Source: Myrica gale
Lineage: Eukaryota > Streptophyta > Magnoliopsida > Fagales > Myricaceae
DNA length: 64,000 bases
Direction of reading: 5' to 3'
Assembly: GCA_963930655.1 (NCBI GenBank)
Contig: OZ005606.1
Location: 22,670,001 to 22,734,000 of the forward strand
Under the pieces are notes generated by a model. The model saw nothing but the letters and a program-made list of their open reading frames with translations. It did not search any database and was not told the origin of the DNA. A program made the translations under genes and the position numbers. Of the stretch, positions 57,355-64,000 are shown piece by piece. Positions within the stretch are counted from its first letter, which is position 1, and every line of letters begins with the position of its first letter.

Positions 57355-59454
57355 TTATCTACTCATGGCAGCTGCTTTCGATGCTGGAAGTGTTCCGAAC
57401 ACCTTGTCCCATAGGGCTGAAGTGATCCCAAAGCCTTTATTCTGGATCCGGAAATGATGATTCAAGTGGTATTTCTGCAACAACAAAAAATACACTTTGT
57501 TTGCAATAACCAGATTGATATGATCTTTTCCATGATCAAAGATTTGAAAAATCCAGAGAGCAGAAACTTCCGATTCAATCTTGAATGGATGACTTTTCTA
57601 GTGAGGGTTAATTGACAGGTTGGTAATCTCCTTTTCAAATTCCTATGGCCACCTGTTAAGACATACTTATTTTGCCAATAAGGAACTCTTTGACCAACAA
57701 ATAAGGCTTCTAATCAGGTAAGGCAGCTTATTGTCAAATTAGACATGAGCATCAGTTTCTAATTTTTCTTTCTTGTTCCTGAGTGGCAGATTTTGACAGT
57801 TAAATAGACATGCTAGTCTGCCACCTGCACTGATTTTACCTTGAGATTTCGAGGCACTTCACTTGATGGTTGACCATGGTGGAGGTAGTAATGGGTGCAA
57901 TCATACATCACATAACCCAGTAAACCGCCTCCAAATAAAGCCGGAGTAGTAGTAGGAGTGGAGAAAAGCCTGACCAAGTTCCAGAACTGATAGTGGATGG
58001 GACAACCATAAAAATCAGTAGACAAGAACTTCATACAATACCTCAAATATGCAAATAATGAAGAAAACTTCTCAGAATCCTAAATCTCAACTACCAGGAG
58101 TTCCATACATGCACTACAAGATTGGTCAAATGTATAATACTAAATTATTGCAATTTCTTCATGCTATACTACTGATTTACACAGTATGGAGCAGTGCACA
58201 CGTCTGTATCATCTTCTCTTATAAAGTGGTATGCACTCAGAGCACACATATCTTTACATAAACTACAATATTTTTCAGAAAATATTGAATGACATATTTC
58301 AAAGCCCAATCCATACTTCAATTCCTCATTTTAGTAAGGTAAATATATCAACTCGGATTCTTATACAGGACATAAAATAAGAAAGAATAGAAGTACCGGT
58401 ACACAAAGTATAGCTGCTGCAGCTGGTGGGAAAACAAGTCTCAAGCCATCCATTGGGTGCTTATGATGGCAGCCATGAATAAGATAATGAAACGTGTTTG
58501 TCCTAAAGAAAATGTCAAACAAAATTATTACTAGCAGATTTTGAATTAAAGCAACTTAAAAAGTGTGAATAGAAGCTTGAAATCATACAAATTTTGGATG
58601 GCTATGTTAACACGTGAGAGAGAGAGAGAAAAAGTGAGAGATATGTAATCACTAACCAGTAGCTTTTCGTTTCTATGTGAAAAAGGAAACGGTGCAATGC
58701 ATACTCGACAAGTGTCCAGATGAAAATGCCAATGACCGCCATTAAACCTGTCTGGGGAAGTGCAAGGCCCATCCGCACTGATGTAGAGATGAACCAGCAT
58801 ACAACTGGCAGCCAAATGACTGGAATTGCCCACCAAACTGTGCAGGTAAAGAACTGTTTCAAGTAGCAAGAAGTTAAAGCGGTATACGCTCCGTGAAAAT
58901 GAAGCTACCACCTAATAGCATAAGGATAAATAAAAAATAAAATTCTACCTCCCAAAAATCACTCTCAAAAAAACGAGGGCCTTCCTTGCTAACGATGGGC
59001 TGGTGAACCCATTCCTGATAAGCTTCTCCAAGATGGCCAACCTGTGAAAGATGGTCATCAATTAACATGCATAACACAACAATAAGCATAACCAATGGCT
59101 AGAAAAAGTCATGAGGATAAAAGACCATATAAGTGCAGAATTCGTTGAAAACAACAATAAATTAATATGCATAACACAATACTAATGGCTTGAAGAAGTC
59201 ACGAGGATAAATGACTATATCAGTGGAAAATTCGTTGAAAACACGAAAGTAAACTTCTTGCCATATACTCGTAAAGAACCAAAAAAATTAGATAAATTGT
59301 AAACTCAAGCCAATTGAAGAAAGTAGCAAATGTTTAATGTAGCTAACTACTATCACATTTTTTCAAACAATATCGAAATTCTTTTACAGAAACGACCTAC
59401 CTGGAAGACAAGGGGCTTGTTCAAATCGACAGTGAACTCCTGTGCAACCACCAT
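57355..59454 (-). CDS. Fatty acid 2-hydroxylase (dihydroceramide fatty acyl 2-hydroxylase, FAH1/FAH2-like)
   Basis: Six minus-strand exons join in frame: 59454-59401, 59041-58949, 58853-58657, 58502-58397, 57986-57840 and 57474-57355, giving 238 residues, the usual length in plants. The start is the ATG of MVVAQEFTVDLNKPLVFQ, directly after a CCCAG acceptor. The di-iron histidine boxes are complete: HRFLFH (103-108), HYLIHGCHH (120-128), HYYLHH (182-187) and HLNHH (202-206). Hydrophobic segments at about 53-75, 85-100, 140-150 and 168-180 are consistent with an integral ER membrane enzyme. It adds the 2-hydroxyl to very-long-chain acyl groups of ceramides; plant enzymes lack the fused cytochrome b5 of yeast Scs7 and rely on separate cytochrome b5. 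Intact. The choice between FAH1 and FAH2 is not made here. Confidence 0.95.
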
Positions 59455-60281
59455 CTGGGCAACTTTTGAAATAGCTGAAGGGAAATGAACTTAAAAGGTA
59501 ATAAACAAACTGCATAATCAAATTAAAGCAGCTTGGCAAGACAACAAGGAAATTGATCATTCTTTTCATATCTGAATCTTTTGAACTTAAACAACTTAGC
59601 TATTTATCCCAAACAAAACTCTATCTGCCTTCCAACTCAGGATATTATGAAATATCAGATCACATGTATTTGTGAAAACAATTCCCGCCTCTTAGTTATG
59701 ATATCAAAATTCACCTAAAGCTCTTTCTTTCGCTCGAATTTTATGACATAAAAAGCAGGAGAATCCGGAAAAACTAAGTTCGAAGACTTATTAGTTTCTT
59801 CTCTTCTACAAAATTTTCTCACTAACCAAACAGAATTTCCCCTTCAAAAGTGAAAAATAAGGACATTTTCTTCTTGACAAAGGTCCAGAAACCAAACCAA
59901 CCCAACCCAACACAGCACTTAAATCTGAAGATAAATTATCCTCTCTTTTGCTTTCTGAATTCTATTCACCCCACAGATTTTATCAGTAACCAAACAGGCA
60001 AGTGCTCAGAGAATGGCATTCTTATCAAGAAACGGGAAATGCTCTAAGCACGCCACCAGAAATAGAATGCAACAGCCACGAAACGCACTAAACAACGAAA
60101 CACCTCAATAAAATCACGAAACCGAGCCCCCAGAAACAACATTCATCCCAAATTTTACAAGAAGATAAAAAAAAAAATTCCCAGAAAAGTTAGGAAACAA
60201 AGAGGAAAACCACACAGCAGATTAACAGGATCTACAAAGTGTACTTAACATGGAATCGATAGAATAACTAACCCGATAAAA

Positions 60282-60410
60282 CACCAATGTGGGTCAGATT
60301 CCAATCGGACAGAAGACGGCGACCCACCACCAGTACGTGGCCGAGGGGATTTCCTTCGGCTGTAAGTATGGCTCTTGAGGATCGAGAGGTCGGAGTGTTT
60401 CAACGGATCT
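60282..60410 (-). other. 5' UTR exon of the fatty acid 2-hydroxylase gene
   Basis: The minus strand shows a leader with no ATG, ending at a donor-like ATCGG|GTTAGT near 60281. Its intron of about 0.8 kb reaches the acceptor GCCCAG just before the coding ATG. The start is estimated from the TATA box. Confidence 0.5.
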
Positions 60411-60440
60411 GTCCGAGAGGGGATATTCTTAGAGGGTGTC

Positions 60441-60448
60441 TATTTATA
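60441..60448 (-). promoter_or_regulatory. TATA box of the fatty acid 2-hydroxylase gene
   Basis: TATAAATA on the minus strand in the context ACTATAAATAGACACC, a strong plant TATA match, about 30 bases above the leader. Confidence 0.65.
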
Positions 60449-60802
60449 GTATAATTGCAAAAATATCCCAAGGTTTAGCCGAATGGCAAGCGTTATCCCT
60501 CAAATTTTCAAACCCTCGAGTTAAACATTCCAAATTTCCATCCGTCCACTCTTAAAACTTTGGGCGATAGTTGTGTTTTTGGAAATATTTTTTTAAATGA
60601 TTATGAAAAGAAAAAAAAATAGATATCTTTTTTAAGGTATTCGTGAGAGTAACTGTGCCTATGTTTGTTTAATTATATTCAAAATATTTTTTAACTCAAT
60701 ATTTAATAAATTTTCTATAACCTCAATTTTTTTAAAAATATATTTACAAAAATATATAAAAACTAATTTTACACAAATATCTTTCCACTGAAGTTGCTAC
60801 TG

Positions 60803-61040
60803 CTATGTTTGGTTTAGATCTCAAAATACATTTTTGTGTTTGTAGATTCTTTTGGAAGTAATGTAGATTCTTTTGGAAGTGATAAAAAATGTGTTGAAAG
60901 TATAGATTCTCTTGAAATTTGTAAAAAAATATTGGAATCGATAAAAAAATTATTTAAATTGGTGAAAAGTATTGAAATCGATGAAAAAATGAGTAAAGTA
61001 TTTTTAAAAACGTTTTTAGATCTAAACCATACATAGCCTT
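60803..61040. mobile_element. MITE related to 6623-6830
   Basis: The left end GCTATGTTTGGTTTAGATCT pairs with the right end 'agatctaaaccatacatagc'. The interior 'tgtagattcttttggaag' is partly repeated. The TSD is unclear. Confidence 0.7.
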
Positions 61041-61175
61041 TATCTGCAAAAGTGGCTGCCACGCGGGGTTGTGACGGTAACTTGATGAGGTGCAAGAGTA
61101 ATATTGCAATTTATTTCTTGAATTTCGACAAGGGACAACATGTGTCTGTCACTTATTAGCTGGGAAGTAGACATT

Positions 61176-61373
61176 GGCTGTGTTTGTTTTGTAAAATTTT
61201 AGTGTTGTTAAAATTTTAGGTATTGGGTTTAGTGAAAAAGTGAAGAGAGAGGTAATTTTTTATATTTTTTGTAGTAAATAGTAATGATTTGATGGGGAGA
61301 GAGAGATTATATTGTAATATTTAATTGTGTTAAAATTTTAGAGGGGGTAAAATTTTTTAACACAAACGCACCC
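61176..61373. mobile_element. Tourist-like MITE (family A, ATT TSD)
   Basis: The left end GGCTGTGTTTGTTTTGTAAA and right end (reversed) GGGTGCGTTTGTGTTAAA are flanked by ATT (61173-61175, 61374-61376). The interior shares 'ttaaaattttaggtattggg' with 24756-24953. Confidence 0.8.
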
Positions 61374-61673
61374 ATTATTAAGCCACGGTAACTTTTTGTG
61401 TCCATGAACCATGATTTAGGGGATTTTTAAATCTCAGGGATGGAACTGTGGAAATTCAAAATCACAAGAACCGTTATAGTAGCTGTAGTGTTTTTTTTTC
61501 TAAGTCCTTCTTGCATGAGAAATTGAAAATAATTATAATTATATCCCTACAGGGTAAACGGACAATCAAGCATGGCCCTGTGCTTTTCAAATTTGAATCC
61601 TCATTACATGTTATAGTGTTTTGATCTCTAATATAGGTATTCCAGCAATATCATTGAGACATTGGTGCGTTTG

Positions 61674-61857
61674 CGGTAAAAATTTCACAAAATATTTCAC
61701 CAACTCCTAATAAAATACTACAATATAATCTCTCTATCTCCCATAAAAATATAAAAAATTACAAAAAATATAAAAAATTATCTCTCTCTTCACTTTTTCA
61801 CTAAACTCAATACCAACACTAAATACAATACCAAAAATTTTACAACACAAACATAAC
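61674..61857. mobile_element. Tourist-like MITE (family A, inverted orientation)
   Basis: It starts GGTGCGTTTGCGGTAAAAA and ends with 'acaacacaaacataac'. The interior matches 56308-56479. A partial internal duplication of 'atataaaaaattac' is present. Confidence 0.75.
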
Positions 61858-62307
61858 TTGAGTCCTCTCAATTCAAGATAACAAAAAATGAGATCCTTTT
61901 TCCAGCAATATCCAAATAAAATTGAGACGAGAAACATATCACTATATTGAAACAAGTGCAATGGGTAAATCTTAGAGAGTTAGCATCAGTTTATCACCAT
62001 CTCGACTCTCACTTAAGCAAGCTCTAATATGATCTCAGAGAGAATCAAATCTAAGATCGTAAGATTTATTAGTATAATTTTATGTTCGCCTTAAATATCG
62101 GACAAGAGTTGATGGGTAGAAAAAACAATTCTCTTCATGAGGTGTGTACAGTTTTTTAACACAAACTTTTCGAAGATGATATTTCTTTTTTCTCTGAGTA
62201 GGTATAGAAATGACATTCTCCGTGCACAGAAAGTCAATTTCTAAACTTACCAACAAGTAAAGTGAGCCATTTTTCAAAACTTATATCTTATCTCTCGCCC
62301 CTTCCTT

Positions 62308-62530
62308 ATAGGGATAAATACAAATTTGATCCACGTACTTTGACCGAAAATTAAATAAGTACTTATACTTTAAAATTTATAAAATTAGATCGATTAATAA
62401 TTTAGTCCTTTTAAGACCATTCAAATATGAATGATTTTAAATCTTAGTGACTAATTTTATGTGTTTTAAAATTTAAGGATTTATTTAATTTTCGCACAAA
62501 CTACAAATACCAAGATTGTATTTATCTCTT
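62308..62530. mobile_element. MITE-like inverted-repeat element
   Basis: The left end 'gggataaatacaaatttgatc' pairs imperfectly with the right end 'aagattgtatttatctc'. Inside, 'aatttagtccttttaag' and 'ttttaaaatttaaggattt' are loosely symmetric. No TSD was fixed. Confidence 0.5.
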
Positions 62531-63750
62531 CTTTAAATGGGTTCGAATTTTTTTTTTTTAAATTGTTCACATTTATTTTTCACACCTACTTTTAATAAAA
62601 AAATATTTCACTTTTTTTTTAACAATTCAAACCCATGTCTTATTTTCCTTAATCTAGATCTGCTTGTCACGCTTATTCATGATAAGCTATTGCCATGATG
62701 CGTGGTAAAGGAAAATATTTTATTTAAAAAAATAAAATAGATATATCTGGTAACACCTTGAAACTTTCGACAACGACGTATTGTTAAAATAATAAAGTTA
62801 ATTGAGAACGTGCAGGCTGAAAATTAGCTGGTGACAGCTGAACGCCAAGTGGACAGCAGATGGGGTGACGTCGAGCGTTACCACGTGAATTCATGGACAA
62901 AGTCGCACAACCAGGAAATCAATCGACCGGTCAAACTCTTAATAAAGAATGATAAAAAAATACTACTTTACGTAAAAAAATATTTTAAAATTAAAATATT
63001 AAAATATATATACAATATTATTTGCTGATACTAGAAGGTGATAATTGGATATTACGTGACTGTATATTCTAAAAAATTTAAACAAATATGAATCAAAGAT
63101 TCACAAATTCATCACATTCTTCGTTTCAGTAATATTGAATTTTTTGGCTATCTATTACGTACGAACCTTATATACATATATAAGTAGAGCCTCTTAATCG
63201 ATAGAGATGTTTGCCAAAAATTAAAGTAATAATCTCATAATAAATTTATCAGTTTTATATAAGATATTGTCAAAATCTCAAAGATTCAAGTTTAAATGTA
63301 AAAATATTTTCCTATCATTATCTATATTTTCTCTTAACCTTTAAATTTAATTAAGAGATTAAGTTTTAATATGAAATATTGTCAACATCTCAAATATTCA
63401 AGTTTAAATATAAAAAATATTTTTCTATCATTATCTGTCTATTCTTTATAAATAGAGACATTTAACTCGTAATTTATATGATTTCATAATACAAAATCCA
63501 GTCGCATATAACTTTTACAATATATATATCTTTGTTTCTCATTACTATTTCTCAACTTCTCTCTCCCCATTATCTTTTTCTTCTCTCAGAGTGACTGTGT
63601 TCCACCTTCAACAGTGCCGTGAAGGCGGACAAGAGGAGTTTCATTCAACCTTTTCTTCCAAGAAGAAAAAATGGATTTTTAGCAGAATTGTGAAAGGACA
63701 CTAAAAAAAACTAGGCATAGTTTTTCCACTTGAGAAGCTGTACGTAGTGT
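62531..63750. other. AT-rich DNA with a diverged direct repeat
   Basis: 63256-63330 and 63366-63440 are diverged copies ('atattgtcaaaatctcaaagattcaagtttaaat' type). No gene was recognised. A TSS-like CT-rich stretch (63550-63600) has no ORF attached within the window. Confidence 0.4.
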
Positions 63751-63754
63751 TTTT

Positions 63755-64000
63755 GTTTTTGTTAAACAACTGGTTTTATATATTGAAAAAACAGACAAAC
63801 AAAAATTACAAACTAGAAAAACACGAAAAAGAACTTAAAAGGGACATTACAAGCGATAGCTGAGGGACCAACAGTAAAGTAGCTATAAAAGAGGACACAA
63901 GGTCCTCAGAGGTGGCGGACACGAAATCAGAAGCGAGAGGACCCGAGGGCCCTAAGAACACACGAAAAATCCGTGAAAGAACTATCGCTGAAGGACCGCC
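63755..64000 (-). mobile_element. LINE 3' end (copy of the family at 52624-53638), running out of the window
   Basis: Read on the minus strand it carries 'ggcggtccttcagcgatag', 'cacggatttttcgtg', 'ccttgtgtcctcttttatag' and 'cgcttgtaatgtccctttt', matching the last ~250 bases of the element at 52624. Its 3' terminus meets an (GTTTTT)n run (minus-strand A-rich tail) at 63748-63761. The rest of the element lies beyond 64000. Confidence 0.7.

Noticed and set aside
57355..59454. Absence of a cytochrome b5 domain in the fatty acid 2-hydroxylase
   Set aside because: Normal for plant FAH1/FAH2 proteins, so not a truncation.
1..64000. CRISPR arrays, operons or bacterial-type systems
   Set aside because: The DNA is plant nuclear with introns throughout. 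The repeats seen are transposon or tandem duplications without spacer-repeat regularity.

Overview
The window is nuclear DNA from a flowering plant, almost certainly a woody eudicot. The evidence is GT-AG introns, AT-rich intergenic DNA, a plastid transit peptide on phosphoglycerate mutase, a pollen Ole e 1-type protein, a plant-type fatty acid 2-hydroxylase without cytochrome b5, and many plant transposable element families. The species cannot be named from sequence alone. Exon boundaries below were read by eye from splice sites and reading-frame continuity.

Layout. 1-5.5 kb is transposon DNA: a solo LTR (287-1625), then a degraded minus-strand LTR retrotransposon (1919-5466). The retrotransposon holds a tandem duplication, fragments of an endogenous pararetrovirus protease region, a Mutator-like MITE and a captured piece of a YAK1-type kinase gene. 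7.9-16.4 kb is an intact SEN1/UPF1-like helicase gene (+). 18.2-23.4 kb is an intact SEC14/CRAL-TRIO gene (+). 24.0-25.2 kb holds a TRIM-like element and MITEs. 25.7-29.6 kb is an intact plastid-type phosphoglycerate mutase gene (-), with a truncated LINE in its last intron. 29.7-34.9 kb is repeat-rich. 34.9-37.3 kb is an intact pollen Ole e 1-like gene (-).

37.4-47.8 kb is a dense transposon block. It has stacked inverted repeats and three hAT elements. The largest (42321-46627) carries a broken transposase gene and, upstream of it in the same sense, two exons of the chloroplast chaperonin CPN10 gene. 49.2-51.0 kb is an intron-containing RLP24 (ribosome biogenesis) pseudogene, apparently disabled by one deleted base. 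52.6-56.9 kb holds an ORF-less GC-rich LINE, a small gag-containing LTR element, a 975-bp hairpin element, a MITE and a diverged duplicate of the Ole e 1 gene promoter. 57.3-60.4 kb is an intact fatty acid 2-hydroxylase gene (-). The last 3.5 kb is MITEs, AT-rich DNA and the 3' end of a second copy of the GC-rich LINE.

The five intact host genes are unrelated housekeeping or pollen genes: RNA/DNA helicase, lipid transfer, glycolysis, secreted pollen protein and sphingolipid hydroxylation. They form no operon or cluster. The notable biology is transposons capturing and rearranging host gene pieces (YAK1, CPN10, the Ole e 1 promoter) and repeated nesting of elements with readable target-site duplications (TSDs).
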